Assembly: GCF_004346225.1 (NCBI RefSeq)
Contig: NZ_SMAJ01000001.1
Location: forward strand, 372,001-436,000
DNA: 64,000 bases
Direction of reading: 5' to 3'
Origin: Paralcaligenes ureilyticus
Lineage (GTDB): Bacteria; Pseudomonadota; Gammaproteobacteria; Burkholderiales; Burkholderiaceae_B
A program made the position numbers and the translations under genes. The notes under the pieces were generated by a model. That model searched no databases and was not told the origin of the DNA. It saw nothing but the letters and a program-made list of their open reading frames with translations. Shown piece by piece: positions 27,378 to 36,915 of this stretch (the first letter of the stretch is position 1; each line of letters opens with the position of its first letter).

Positions 27378-27506
27378 GGCACCCACAAGGGGTGCCGCTA
27401 CATACATGCCCGCGAATCATGTAGCGCCACCCCTTGTGGGTGGCAAAATTTCTGCAATAAGATGATCTACCTTTTGGAAAACGGCAGCCACAAGGGCTGC
27501 TGCTAC
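27378..27506. repeat. REP-like palindrome cluster (3 copies), composite block
   Basis: Copies at 27378-27401 (minus, GGCACCC), 27421-27444 (plus, GCCACCC) and 27483-27506 (minus, GGCAGCC with one arm change). Stem order, orientation and linkers match 19616-19747. The block ends one base before the ilvD stop codon. Confidence 0.87.
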
Positions 27507-27507
27507 C

Positions 27508-29193
27508 TTAAAAATTATCCAGCACTGCCCCAGTACTGGCGTTTGAACAATTGAACGCAAACTTCGCCTGCACACCGCGGGTATAGCGCGGAGCGGGCGC
27601 CCGCCAGGCAGCGCGACGGCGCGCAAGCTCTTCATCAGGTACATTCAACTGCAGCAAATGATGACGCGAGTCGATGGTGATGGAGTCGCCTTCCTGCACC
27701 AGGGCAATGCAACCGCCCACCGCCGCTTCGGGCGATACGTGACCCACGACCATGCCCCAGGTGCCCCCCGAGAACCGGCCATCGGTAATCAAGCCCACCG
27801 AGTCGCCCAGCCCCGCCCCCACCAGGGCGCCAGTAGGCGCCAGCATTTCCGGCATGCCCGGACCGCCTTTGGGACCCAGATAGCGCAACACCATCACATC
27901 GCCGGCCTTGACCTTGCCATCCAGGATGGCTTTAAGGCCGGACTGTTCATCTTCAAAGACCTTGGCAGGTCCGGTCATGACGGGGTTCTTCAGGCCGGTG
28001 ATCTTGGCCACCGCCCCCTCCGGAGCAAGATTGCCTTTGAGTATGGCCAGATGACCCTGCGGATAAAGCGCGTGGTCTATGGTGCGTATCACGTCCTGGC
28101 CAGCCGGCGGGGCATCGGGAATATCTTTCAACGTTTCCGCAATGGTCTTGCCCGTGATGGTGATGCAATCGCCATTGAGCAGGCCGGCATTGAGCAGCAG
28201 CTTCATGACCTGGGGCACGCCGCCGGCCTTGTGGAAATCGACCACCAGATAATGGCCGCTGGGCTTCAGGTCGCAGATGACAGGCACGCGCTGACGCACA
28301 CGCTCGAAATCGTCAATCGTCCACTCCACATCGGCGGCGTGCGCGATGGCCAGAATGTGCAGCACCGCATTGGTAGAGCCGCCGGTGGCCATCACGACAC
28401 TGACTGCGTTTTCGATGGAAGCACGGGTCACCACATCGCGCGGCTTGATGTCCTGCTTGATCGCCTGGACCAGGACACGCGCCGACTCGGCCGCGGAATC
28501 CAGCTTTTCTTTATGCACATTGGCCATGGTGGACGAATACGGCAGGCTCATACCCAGGGCTTCGAAAGCCGAGCTCATGGTGTTGGCCGTATACATGCCG
28601 CCACACGAACCACTGCATGGAATGGCATGCAATTCGATTTGCTTCAGGTCATGGTCCGACATGCGGCCGGCCGAGTTTTCACCCACGGCTTCAAACACGC
28701 TGACGATATTCAAATCCTGATTGTTGTAGTGACCCGCCAGGATCGTTCCGCCATAGACATAAATGGACGGTACGTTGGCGCGCAGCATGCCCATCATGCC
28801 GCCGGGCATATTCTTGTCGCAGCCGCCAATAACCAGCACGCCGTCCATCCACTGGCCCTGTACACAGGTTTCCACGCAATCGGCGATGACCTCGCGCGAG
28901 ATGAGCGAATACTTCATGCCCTCGGTGCCCATGGCCATGCCGTCGGAAATCGTCGGCGTGCCGAACATCTGCGGATTGCCGCCAGCCTCTTTAATGGCCA
29001 CCGCCGCTGCGTCGGCCAACGGCTGCAAGCCGCTGTTGCAAGGCGTAATAGTGCTTTGACCGTTCGCAATGCCCACCATGGGTTTATCGAAGTCTTCTTC
29101 CTTGTAACCCAAGGCGTAATACATGGAACGGTTCGGCGCCCGCGCCTTGCCCTGCGTGATGTTTGCCGAACGCAGGCGTTTACTTGTACTCAT
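27508..29193 (-). CDS. ilvD: Dihydroxy-acid dehydratase
   Basis: 561 residues, full length. It converts 2,3-dihydroxy-isovalerate and 2,3-dihydroxy-methylvalerate to the 2-oxo acids in valine and isoleucine synthesis. Iron-sulfur Cys residues appear in [30 protein letters not shown] and [19 protein letters not shown]. The C-terminal [27 protein letters not shown] is diagnostic. [24 protein letters not shown] supports the IlvD (not Edd) assignment. It stands alone. Its start lies 268 nt from the divergent ppc start. Confidence 0.95.
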   Translation of the reverse strand: MSTSKRLRSANITQGKARAPNRSMYYALGYKEEDFDKPMVGIANGQSTITPCNSGLQPLADAAAVAIKEAGGNPQMFGTPTISDGMAMGTEGMKYSLISREVIADCVETCVQGQWMDGVLVIGGCDKNMPGGMMGMLRANVPSIYVYGGTILAGHYNNQDLNIVSVFEAVGENSAGRMSDHDLKQIELHAIPCSGSCGGMYTANTMSSAFEALGMSLPYSSTMANVHKEKLDSAAESARVLVQAIKQDIKPRDVVTRASIENAVSVVMATGGSTNAVLHILAIAHAADVEWTIDDFERVRQRVPVICDLKPSGHYLVVDFHKAGGVPQVMKLLLNAGLLNGDCITITGKTIAETLKDIPDAPPAGQDVIRTIDHALYPQGHLAILKGNLAPEGAVAKITGLKNPVMTGPAKVFEDEQSGLKAILDGKVKAGDVMVLRYLGPKGGPGMPEMLAPTGALVGAGLGDSVGLITDGRFSGGTWGMVVGHVSPEAAVGGCIALVQEGDSITIDSRHHLLQLNVPDEELARRRAAWRAPAPRYTRGVQAKFAFNCSNASTGAVLDNF

Positions 29194-29274
29194 TACTTTC
29201 CTCTCTAGATGAATTCAGGCTCGTGCACGGTATTTCAGGCGGCTATACGCCGCATTGCAGTTTACCGCCGATTT

Positions 29275-29403
29275 GACAGCCACAAGGGCCGCCACTACAT
29301 GATTCACGGGCACGTATTTGTAGCGGCACCCCTTGTGGGTGCCATATACGCAATAACCTGCACTCCGTTTATCGAAATTGGCACCCACAAGGGGTGCCGC
29401 TAC
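29275..29403. repeat. REP-like palindrome cluster (3 copies)
   Basis: Copies at 29275-29298 (minus, decayed: GACAGCC against GGCCGCC), 29320-29343 (plus, GGCACCC) and 29380-29403 (minus, GGCACCC). The first two are head-to-head with the 21-nt linker that contains ATGATTCACGGG. They lie in the ilvD-ppc divergent region, so at least part of the ppc leader contains repeat sequence. Confidence 0.84.
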
Positions 29404-29460
29404 AAAAACCTATTGGTATCGTATAGTGAGCGCTGTGCCTATTTTCGCCAAGGAACCCCC

Positions 29461-32322
29461 GTGAACGTGCCCGCCCCTCGTCCCGCCGAACTATCCTCCC
29501 ATTTGCGCAACGATATCCGCTTGCTGGGGAAAACACTGGGCGAAGTCATCAGGGAATGCGAAGGCAAAGCGATATACAACACCATCGAGCGGCTGCGCCG
29601 CGCAGCCGTAGCCTTCAGGCGCGAAGGCAAGATCAAAGACAGCGAACTGCTCGAGAAACAGATCAAGGGCCTGGACGATCAGGAAGCCACCTCGGTCATC
29701 CGCGCATTCACCTATTTTTTGCATCTCTCCAATATTGCCGAAGATCGCGACCAGAACCGGCGCCAGAGGCGCTATGCCCTGACCGAAACAAAGCCGCAGC
29801 GCGGCAGCCTGCAGCACGCCATCGAGTTCCTGAAAGACAAAGGCGTGGGCAGCCGGAAGATCCGGCGCTATCTGGAGGACGCCTGCATTGTGGCGGTGCT
29901 GACCGCGCACCCCACGGAAGTGCAGCGTAAAAGCACACTGGACGTGCATCGTGAAATCGCCACTCAACTAAGCCATCGCGATACCACGCTGACATCGGCC
30001 GAGGAAGAATGGCTGCAGCAGCGGCTTACCGGCCTGGTCGAAACGCTCTGGCAAACCCGCTTATTGCGCCGGCAAAAACTGACCGTGCACGATGAAATCG
30101 ATAATGCCCTGGGCTTTTATCAAAGCACGTTTTTCAAGGCCATCCCACGGCTGTACCAGGATCTCGCCCAATGGCTGCAACGCCCCGGGCACTCGATCTT
30201 CCAGGTCGGTGCAACGCCCCTGCCCCCTTTTCTGCGCATGGGCAGCTGGATAGGCGGGGACCGCGACGGCAACCCCAACGTCAATGCGGCTACGCTGGAA
30301 CAAGCGTTGTTGCGCCAGGCAGGCGCCGTGCTGCAGCACTACCTGCAAGAAGTCAAAGATCTTGGCACCGAGCTTTCGATTTCCCAAACACTTGGCACCG
30401 TCAGCCCGGAGATGCTTGCTCTTGCCGCCGCCAGCCAGGATTCTTCACCGCACCGTGCCGACGAGCCTTATCGCCGCGCCTGCATTCACCTGTACGCGCG
30501 GCTTGCCGCCACGGCCCAAGCACTGACAGACCGCCCGCTGGCCTTGCACCCCACCTACCCGGCGCCCGCCTACCGCGTCGCAGCCGAGTTCCAGGCCGAC
30601 CTGCAAACCATCGCCGACTCGCTCGCCGGCCACCATAGCGGCCTGGTCGGCCTGCTGCACCTCAATAGCCTGATCCAGGCTGTCAGCGTGTTCGGCTTTC
30701 ATTTGGCCACCATCGACCTGCGTCAAAGTTCCGACGTGCACGAGCGCGTGCTGACCGAGCTGTTCAAAGCGGCCGGTGCGTGCGTAAACGGCCAGGCGGT
30801 GGATTACGCAACGCTTTCGGAAGAAGATCGCATCGCGCTGCTGCGCCGCGAAATCCTGGAAACCCGGCCGCTCGTCTCGCCATGGATCAACTATTCCGCC
30901 GAAACCGAAAAAGAACTTGCGATACTTCGCGCAGCGGCCGCAGGGCGCCAACGCTATGGCCAGCAAGCCATACAACAAGCCATTGTGTCCCACACCGAAA
31001 CCCTGAGCGATCTGCTTGAGATACTGGTGCTGCAGCAAGAGACGGGGCTCATCGTCCCCCCTTCAGGCCACGCCTCTGCGCAGGCCGACCAGGGTTTGAT
31101 GGTGGTGCCGCTGTTTGAGACGATTCCCGATCTGGAACGCGGGCCCGAAATCATGGCCGCCTGGCTGGACCTGCCCGAAGTCGCAACACGCATACGCCGC
31201 ACCCACGGCGGAATCCAGGAAGTCATGCTGGGCTACTCCGACAGCAACAAGGATGGCGGCTTCCTGACCTCGAACTGGACGCTCTATCACGCCGAGCGCC
31301 AATTGGTCGAAGTGTTCAAAAAACACAAGACGCGCCTGCGCCTGTTTCACGGCCGCGGCGGCTCGGTCGGACGCGGGGGCGGCTCGAGCTTTGACGCCAT
31401 ACTGGCGCAACCGCCGGGCACTGTCAACGGCCAGATTCGCCTGACCGAACAAGGCGAAGTCATACAAAGCAAATACAAGGATACGGAAGTCGGACGCTGG
31501 CATCTGGAGCTGCTGACGGCCGCCACCCTTGAAGCCAGCCTGACTCCGCACCAGCCGGCGTCTCAAACCGAAGACGAAAATATGGCTCGCTACGGTGCCG
31601 TGCTGAACCTGATGTCGGCCACGGCACAAAAAACCTACCGGGAACTTGTGTACCAGACTCCGGGCTTCGCCGACTATTTCTTTGCCTCGACGCCGATACT
31701 GGAAATTGCCGGCCTCAACATCGGTTCGCGGCCGGCCGCGCGCAAGCCCAGCCAGCGCATCGAAGACCTGCGCGCCATACCGTGGGGATTCTCATGGGCG
31801 CAATGCCGGCTGATGCTGACCGGCTGGTTCGGTTTGGGCACGGCCATGCAGTCTTACCTGGAACAAGGCGGGCCTGGCTGCCCTGTTCATCGCAGCGAAC
31901 GCCTGGACCAATTGCGCAGCATGGCACGCGACTGGCCCTTCTTCTACACTCTGTTGTCCAATACGGAAATGGTCCTGGCCAAAACCGATCTGGCCATCGC
32001 CAAACGTTATTCAAAACTGGTGCCGGACAAATCGCTGCGCGAACACGTGTTTGGCCGCATCGAACAGGAACACGCCCTGACCCTGGCCATGTTCAAGCAA
32101 GTAACGCAACGCGAACTACTGGACGACAACCTGCCGCTGCGCGTGTCGCTGGGCGAACGGTTTGCCTACATCGATCCGCTCAATCACCTGCAAGTGGAAC
32201 TATTGCGACGTCATCGCGCCCAGCGCCCGGCCACACGTCAAGCCGGCGAAGAAAGCAGCAGCCAGCGCGCCATCCACATGACCATTAACGGAATCGCAGC
32301 GGGGTTGCGCAATTCGGGGTGA
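29461..32322 (+). CDS. ppc: Phosphoenolpyruvate carboxylase
   Basis: 953 residues from the GTG at 29461, which has AAGGAA six nt upstream; the longer open frame runs back through repeats and is not coding. It catalyses bicarbonate addition to PEP, giving oxaloacetate. Catalytic motifs are [13 protein letters not shown] (H150), [14 protein letters not shown] (PEP and metal site), [13 protein letters not shown] (about 589-599) and [15 protein letters not shown] (H630, R632). The C-terminus ends in [11 protein letters not shown], where PEPC usually has G-L-R-N-T-G. It is slightly longer than the E. coli enzyme (883). It is transcribed away from ilvD. Confidence 0.95.
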   Translation: MNVPAPRPAELSSHLRNDIRLLGKTLGEVIRECEGKAIYNTIERLRRAAVAFRREGKIKDSELLEKQIKGLDDQEATSVIRAFTYFLHLSNIAEDRDQNRRQRRYALTETKPQRGSLQHAIEFLKDKGVGSRKIRRYLEDACIVAVLTAHPTEVQRKSTLDVHREIATQLSHRDTTLTSAEEEWLQQRLTGLVETLWQTRLLRRQKLTVHDEIDNALGFYQSTFFKAIPRLYQDLAQWLQRPGHSIFQVGATPLPPFLRMGSWIGGDRDGNPNVNAATLEQALLRQAGAVLQHYLQEVKDLGTELSISQTLGTVSPEMLALAAASQDSSPHRADEPYRRACIHLYARLAATAQALTDRPLALHPTYPAPAYRVAAEFQADLQTIADSLAGHHSGLVGLLHLNSLIQAVSVFGFHLATIDLRQSSDVHERVLTELFKAAGACVNGQAVDYATLSEEDRIALLRREILETRPLVSPWINYSAETEKELAILRAAAAGRQRYGQQAIQQAIVSHTETLSDLLEILVLQQETGLIVPPSGHASAQADQGLMVVPLFETIPDLERGPEIMAAWLDLPEVATRIRRTHGGIQEVMLGYSDSNKDGGFLTSNWTLYHAERQLVEVFKKHKTRLRLFHGRGGSVGRGGGSSFDAILAQPPGTVNGQIRLTEQGEVIQSKYKDTEVGRWHLELLTAATLEASLTPHQPASQTEDENMARYGAVLNLMSATAQKTYRELVYQTPGFADYFFASTPILEIAGLNIGSRPAARKPSQRIEDLRAIPWGFSWAQCRLMLTGWFGLGTAMQSYLEQGGPGCPVHRSERLDQLRSMARDWPFFYTLLSNTEMVLAKTDLAIAKRYSKLVPDKSLREHVFGRIEQEHALTLAMFKQVTQRELLDDNLPLRVSLGERFAYIDPLNHLQVELLRRHRAQRPATRQAGEESSSQRAIHMTINGIAAGLRNSG

Positions 32323-32378
32323 TTGTGGGATTCGGGGGATTGCGGAGTTTGTGCGATCACAGAATTTGAGCGAAAAAT

Positions 32379-32466
32379 GGCAGCCACAAGGGCTGCCGCT
32401 ACAAAAACGTGCCAGTAAGTTAAAAACGTGACGGTGACTCATGTAGCGGCAGCCCTTGTGGCTGCC
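32379..32466. repeat. REP-like palindrome pair
   Basis: Copies at 32379-32402 (minus) and 32443-32466 (plus), both stem GGCAGCC, head-to-head with a 40-nt linker. They separate the convergent ppc and psiF-like genes. Confidence 0.85.
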
Positions 32467-32500
32467 ATTTTCTATTTCATGATCCTGTAGCGCTATAAAA

Positions 32501-32839
32501 CTATTTGGCCTTCAGGCAAGTGCTCATATATGTTTTGCGGGCATCGCCCTTCAATGCCTTGGCCGAGGCGTCGGCATTGCATGTTTTCATGCGTTCTTGC
32601 GAGGACGTCAGCTTTTTCTCGGGTTCGGCTTTCTCGCCTTTGAGGCATGAGCTCATGAACGTCTTGCGTTCATCGCCCTTTTTCCCTGCGGCGTCTTTGT
32701 TGCATGTGGTCATACGTTCTTGTTGAGCCGTTTTAGCCGTGGGAGCGGCGGATGCCGCAGGCGTGGCCGCAAAAACAGGGGCTGCGATGAAACCGCTTAA
32801 AGCAGTGGCAATCAGTAAGGCACGAGTCGATGCAAACAT
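32501..32839 (-). CDS. PsiF-repeat family secreted protein
   Basis: 112 residues. A signal peptide (MFASTRALLIATALSGFIAAPVFA) is followed by two PsiF repeats of about 35 residues, QQERMTTCNKDAAGKKGDERKTFMSSCL and SQERMKTCNADASAKALKGDARKTYMSTCL. Each has two Cys spaced alike, probably a disulfide in the periplasm. The name comes from the phosphate-starvation-inducible E. coli protein; the function is unknown. The ATG at 32839 has GAGG upstream. Upstream sequence on the minus strand is AT-rich and probably holds the promoter. Confidence 0.85.
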   Translation of the reverse strand: MFASTRALLIATALSGFIAAPVFAATPAASAAPTAKTAQQERMTTCNKDAAGKKGDERKTFMSSCLKGEKAEPEKKLTSSQERMKTCNADASAKALKGDARKTYMSTCLKAK

Positions 32840-33245
32840 AAAACACCTCATTAAAAGTAAGGCATGAAAGGTATGCCCATCTTGAGGCAGCAGGTCAATC
32901 TGCGCAAGGCCGCAGCCCCCCGTCTTGACTATTCTTTTGCAACAAATCTTATATATCAATAAAGTATATATACATAACCAAAAATAATTATAATACGGCC
33001 AATCCATGTATTGCCAGTAACGCTAAAGGCCGCTTTCTTCTTGTTCAGAAACGTCAAATTTATGATCCAGCCTGCACACCGTCCATTTGTAGAGGCCGTC
33101 CTGGCTGTTCACGTTTCGGCAGTCATAAGGGCTGCCACTACATTTACGACACGTTTATGGCAGCCACAAGCGCTGCCGCTACATGATTCACGGGCATGTT
33201 TTTGTAGCGGCAGCCCTTATGGCTGCCATTTGTACGGAGAATGAG
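32840..33245. other. Intergenic region of about 405 bp (divergent psiF-like / TauE-like)
   Basis: The left 180 bp is AT-rich, including a run near 32945-33000, and should hold the psiF-like promoter. The right half is occupied by three GTAG repeats plus a decayed GTAG-headed fragment near 33089. I see no protein-coding frame with a ribosome site and no RNA gene. Confidence 0.5.
33118..33227. repeat. REP-like palindrome cluster (3 copies)
   Basis: Copies at 33118-33141 (minus, GGCAGTC arm and ATAAG loop), 33159-33182 (minus, one arm mismatch, CGCTGCC) and 33204-33227 (plus, GGCAGCC, loop CTTAT). The last two are head-to-head with the ATGATTCACGGG linker. The final copy ends 18 nt before the TauE-like start codon. 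Confidence 0.82.
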
Positions 33246-34061
33246 ATGCTGCTGGTAACTTTTTTAGGCGCACTCATCGGCCTGGTCCTGGGCCTGACGG
33301 GGGCTGGGGGCGGCATCCTCGCCGTACCGGCACTGGTCGTGGGGTTGGGATTCAGCATGACGGCAGCCACTCCGGTGGCGCTGCTGGCCGTTGGCGCTGC
33401 CGCCATGGTTGGCGCCATGGATGGACTTGCGAAGAAAATCGTCCGCTACAGAGCCGCCTTGCTCATGGCGGTTTTGGGCTCGCTGGTTTCACACCTGGGC
33501 GTCAGGCTGGCCCACATCATTCCCGAAACGATTCTGATGACGCTCTTTGGCATGACCATGTTTCTGGTCGCCTATCGCATGATGCTAAAGGCCCGGCAGG
33601 CCCGGGGCGCCGCCCTTGCAGGCACGTCGGATGAGAAAAACTGCATGCTCAATCCCTCCACCGGCAAGCTGCTCTGGACGCGGCGCTGCGCGATCACACT
33701 GGCCGGCATCGGCGCCGCCACGGGTTTATTTGCAGGCATGCTGGGCGTAGGCGGCGGGTTCATTATCGTGCCCGCCTTCAAACGTTATACCGATATCGAG
33801 ATGCACAGCATCGTGGCCACCTCGCTGATGGTTATCGCATTGATATCCATCAGTACCGTCATCGGCATATTGCTTGCAGGCGCTCACATATCCAGAACCG
33901 GCCAGATATTCGTGGCCGCCGCCATCCTGGGGATGATATTGGGCCGCCTGACGGCGGCCCACGTGCCGGCGCAACTACTGCAGATCACATTTTCAATTCT
34001 CACGGCCCTGGTCGCCGTGATTCTATTGACCAAGACCTACTTTCCAGGCGCATTGGCATAA
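33246..34061 (+). CDS. TauE/SafE (TSUP) family membrane exporter
   Basis: 271 residues, about eight membrane segments. Two repeated signatures are visible: GLTGAGGGILAVPALVVGLG near the N-terminus and GMLGVGGGFIIVPAF after the central loop, the paired G-x-G-G-G motif of the family. Members export sulfite, sulfoacetate or related anions, or import them; the substrate here is unknown. The ATG at 33246 has GGAGA six nt upstream. A longer frame to 33183 would translate a repeat and was rejected. Confidence 0.85.
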   Translation: MLLVTFLGALIGLVLGLTGAGGGILAVPALVVGLGFSMTAATPVALLAVGAAAMVGAMDGLAKKIVRYRAALLMAVLGSLVSHLGVRLAHIIPETILMTLFGMTMFLVAYRMMLKARQARGAALAGTSDEKNCMLNPSTGKLLWTRRCAITLAGIGAATGLFAGMLGVGGGFIIVPAFKRYTDIEMHSIVATSLMVIALISISTVIGILLAGAHISRTGQIFVAAAILGMILGRLTAAHVPAQLLQITFSILTALVAVILLTKTYFPGALA

Positions 34062-34078
34062 ACCCGGCTGTGCACCAC

Positions 34079-35641
34079 CTAATTGCCGGACTCCCCACGA
34101 CGCCCTTTATCGCCGCCCGAAGGCCGATCGCCGCCAGACCGGCGGGGATTGGCTTCACGCTGCTGAGGTGCTTGAGGCCGGGGCATTGCCGCCCGTTCCT
34201 GCGGCCCGGCATGCGGGACAGCCCGCTGCTGCTGCACTTGCGGGCGCTCGGCGGCAGGCTGTCGGGGCGCTTGTTCGCGTGGCACGACGCGTTGTTGAGG
34301 CGCTTGCTGACGAGGCATGGAGTCACGCTGTTGAGGCGCTTGCTGGCGAGGCATGGAGTCACGCTGTTGAGGCGCTTGCTGGCGAGGCATGGAGTCACGC
34401 TGCTGAGGTGCTTGCGGGCGAGGCATTGCCGCCCGTTCCTGCGGCCCGGCATGCGGGACAACGCGCTGTTGCTGTGATTCACGCGGCGCCGTATTCAATG
34501 ACCGCGGCGCTACCTGTTGCGGCGCGACGGCATTGGGCCGGCCTGCCGCATCGTCCCGACGCATATCGCCTCGACCCGGCCCCGAGTTGGGCGCGCCACG
34601 CTGCGGGCCTGCCTGGGTTTGCCCACCGGAAACAGCGCGTTCAGCCGCCTGCCTATGCGCCGGATCGTTAAGCTGCTGACGCTGCGTATTCGCGGTATTG
34701 CGGTACTGTTCGCGCACGGCTGAACGCGCCCCGGACTGATCGCCACGCTGAAAACGCTCGGCCTGGGCCGGGCCGCGATAATCCACCCCACGCCGGTGAT
34801 CCGCATTATGGATCCACCTGTTATTGGTAATGTGGGTATTGTTGAACCTGTTGTAACGAATGACATTGATATTTACGTCGCGCCGATGCCAATCTACATG
34901 GCCCCACAAGGCCGGCCCCACCACCAGGCCCACGCCAAAGGAGAAGAACACACCCGGAGCCGGAGAATACGCCGGGGGATACCAGTAAAAAGGCCTATAC
35001 GCGGGATACATCCAGGGGCCATACACCACCAGCGGATTGTAGATAGGTACATAGACAATATCGGGTTGAACAGGAACGATCTGAATAATGGGGGTACTGT
35101 CATCGCTGACCAGCACCGTTTGCTGCGGACTCGTGCGCAAGTTTCCGGCCGCGCGGGCACGGGCACGCAAACGTTGCACCGCGTCCATCACATCCGGCTG
35201 CTGGCCCAGAAAGGCATCGCCCAATTGCTCGGTCCAGTCGATCTTGTCGCTCATCATGCGCAATACATCGGGAAACGCAGCCAGAGACTTGACGCTGGGG
35301 TCCCAGGGTTCGTTATACAAAGCCGCCGACAATTGCGAATCGGACATGGACCTGGGCTGCGTAGCCCGCCAACGCGCAGCCTCGACCACTTCCAGCGGAT
35401 ACGTTGACGCCATCAGCACCTGCGACAGCAGAGAATCCGGATACAAGGCCACGGGGGCCACCAATTGCTCGAGTTGAGGAGGGCTTAGCAGCACGGCCGC
35501 GCGGGCGGGCACTGTTGCAAACGCGAAGGCTGCCAGCAAACAGGCGCAGACCGACGCCACAGACGTCAGCTTGCGCCATACGACACTCAGCAGCGCGGGC
35601 CACGTGGTGCTTACGGTTTTCGACAAGCACATAGCATTCAT
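34079..35641 (-). CDS. DUF3300 domain protein with Gln/Pro/Arg-rich repeat tail
   Basis: About 520 residues. A signal-like hydrophobic segment (VCACLLAAFAFATVPARA) is followed by the DUF3300 domain (about 45-290): LSPPQLEQLVAPVALYPDSLL, DPSVKSLAAFPDVLRMM, DAVQRLRARARAAGNLRTSPQQTV and VYVPIYNPLVVYGPW. Residues after about 330 are low-complexity and rich in Q, P, R and A, with a tandem 12-residue repeat (RQQAPQQRDSMP) and a duplicated HAGPQERAAMPRP block. It is probably exported to the envelope; function unknown. The ATG at 35641 has GGAG upstream; ATG 35632 is an alternative. Confidence 0.8.
   Translation of the reverse strand: MNAMCLSKTVSTTWPALLSVVWRKLTSVASVCACLLAAFAFATVPARAAVLLSPPQLEQLVAPVALYPDSLLSQVLMASTYPLEVVEAARWRATQPRSMSDSQLSAALYNEPWDPSVKSLAAFPDVLRMMSDKIDWTEQLGDAFLGQQPDVMDAVQRLRARARAAGNLRTSPQQTVLVSDDSTPIIQIVPVQPDIVYVPIYNPLVVYGPWMYPAYRPFYWYPPAYSPAPGVFFSFGVGLVVGPALWGHVDWHRRDVNINVIRYNRFNNTHITNNRWIHNADHRRGVDYRGPAQAERFQRGDQSGARSAVREQYRNTANTQRQQLNDPAHRQAAERAVSGGQTQAGPQRGAPNSGPGRGDMRRDDAAGRPNAVAPQQVAPRSLNTAPRESQQQRVVPHAGPQERAAMPRPQAPQQRDSMPRQQAPQQRDSMPRQQAPQQRDSMPRQQAPQQRVVPREQAPRQPAAERPQVQQQRAVPHAGPQERAAMPRPQAPQQREANPRRSGGDRPSGGDKGRRGESGN
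34164..34468. repeat. Coding tandem and dispersed repeats inside the DUF3300 gene
   Basis: About three and a half 36-bp units run through 34291-34425 with near-identical sequence, each encoding RQQAPQQRDSMP. They are flanked by two copies of a longer block (34164-34228 and 34404-34468) that encodes HAGPQERAAMPRP-type sequence. Unit length is a multiple of three, so copy-number change would keep the frame. Confidence 0.85.
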
Positions 35642-35765
35642 TTTTATCTGGCTCCAAAACCAAGGAATGACACACACGGAATACGCAAAGGCTTTCCGGT
35701 AAGACTATGCTGCCCAGGTTTCGTTCACTGGCGTGAAACACAGCGAAACACTTCATTGCCTGTTC

Positions 35766-36617
35766 CTACCCAGGCTGGCGCCGCCTGTCCAAAATAACCA
35801 CGGCAGCGCCGCCGAGTATTGCGACGGATGACACAATCAGATGCCAAGTGATGGGTTCGGCCAGAATCATCGCGCCGCCGCTTGCCGCAATGGCCGGCAC
35901 GGTCAGCTGGGCCGTCGCCGCCTGGGTCGAGCTTAGCCCACCCAGTGCGGTGTACCAAACGGCATACCCCAGGCCAGAAGTAATCACGCCCGATGTGACG
36001 CCATACAAGACCCCAGCGGCATCCAGCGACAGCCATGGGAAGGCAAGAAAACCAAAACCTACCGCGAACGGGACGGCTCGCAGAAAATTCCCGGCCGTTG
36101 CAAGAATCGGATCAGCCGAGCCTTTACCGAGGATTGAATACACCCCCCAAGCAACTCCTGCCACCATCATCAGCAGCGAGCCCCTTAACGGAGGCGCGGA
36201 CAAACCTGGCAGAACCAGCCAGCACAGCCCGCCAAAGGCAACCGTAAGGCCAACGATCTGCCGCACTGACGGACGCTCTCCGGACCACAAACCATGGCTG
36301 ATCATGGTGATCTGCACCGTGCCGAACAGAATCAACGCACCCGTCCCGGCCGTAAGCGCCAAATAGGCAAGCGAAAATGAGGCGCAATAAAGAAATAATG
36401 AGCCCGCCGAGACCCAGTTTCCGTGACGACGCAACGCCGCACCGCGGAAATGAATAATCAGCCACAACGCCAAGGCTCCAGACACGATCCGAACGAGTGT
36501 AAAACTGGCCGGATCTATCACTGTCTGCGTCAGCGCCATGCGGCAAAGCAGCGAATTCGCCGCAAAAAACACCATTGCGAACATCGTCAGAAAAACAACT
36601 TTAGCGTGTTTGTTCAT
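35766..36617 (-). CDS. EamA-family (DMT) transporter
   Basis: 283 residues, ten membrane segments in two EamA halves. The first opens with FLTMFAMVFFAANSLLCRMAL and contains RIVSGALALWLII. The second opens with GSLLMMVAGVAWGVYSILGKG and ends AILGGAAVVILDRRR. These proteins export metabolites or amino acids; the substrate is unknown. GGGGGG lies 6 nt before the ATG. The short C-terminal tail is basic. It is followed by 124 bp up to the DUF3300 start on the same strand. Confidence 0.83.
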   Translation of the reverse strand: MNKHAKVVFLTMFAMVFFAANSLLCRMALTQTVIDPASFTLVRIVSGALALWLIIHFRGAALRRHGNWVSAGSLFLYCASFSLAYLALTAGTGALILFGTVQITMISHGLWSGERPSVRQIVGLTVAFGGLCWLVLPGLSAPPLRGSLLMMVAGVAWGVYSILGKGSADPILATAGNFLRAVPFAVGFGFLAFPWLSLDAAGVLYGVTSGVITSGLGYAVWYTALGGLSSTQAATAQLTVPAIAASGGAMILAEPITWHLIVSSVAILGGAAVVILDRRRQPG

Positions 36618-36915
36618 AACGACCCCCCTACGGGATTTTTATTCTACGCCGTCGGTCGACGCAAGCCCAGCCTTTGTGTTTTGCACATAAATAACCTTTC
36701 GACGGGCCATAATGAAGTTGCGCCACTTGCAATGAGTTGCCTCCAGAATAGCGGTTGGCAGTATCGATGAACAAGGTGCCATTCTCTAAGGGAAACCGCT
36801 AAGTCGAAAAGGCATGATTTCATTGGTCGTAATCGCATGAAATCGGTCCCAGAACAATATAATAGGCAGCAAATCCTGCGCTTCGCATGGGAAACCGCAC
36901 ATCAGCAGAAACTAC
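36618..36915. other. Intergenic region of about 298 bp with a possible decayed gene fragment
   Basis: It separates divergent EamA and NCS2 genes, so both promoters should lie here. On the minus strand, 36628-36798 contains a frame that reads NGTLFIDTANRYSGGNS, similar to the nucleotide/active-site motif of aldo/keto reductases (F-I-D-T-A-x-x-Y-S-x-G). There is no start and no continuing domain. If real it is a relic. I see nothing else defined. Confidence 0.3.

Noticed and set aside
29209-29460. N-terminal extension of PEP carboxylase
   Set aside because: The 84 extra codons translate the REP palindromes; the GTG at 29461 has a ribosome site and fits the family.
33183-33245. N-terminal extension of the TauE-like protein
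   Set aside because: It translates a REP copy and lacks a ribosome site; ATG at 33246 has GGAGA.
34291-34425. 36-bp tandem repeats as a CRISPR array
   Set aside because: Units are contiguous with no spacers, lie inside an intact reading frame and encode a 12-residue repeat.
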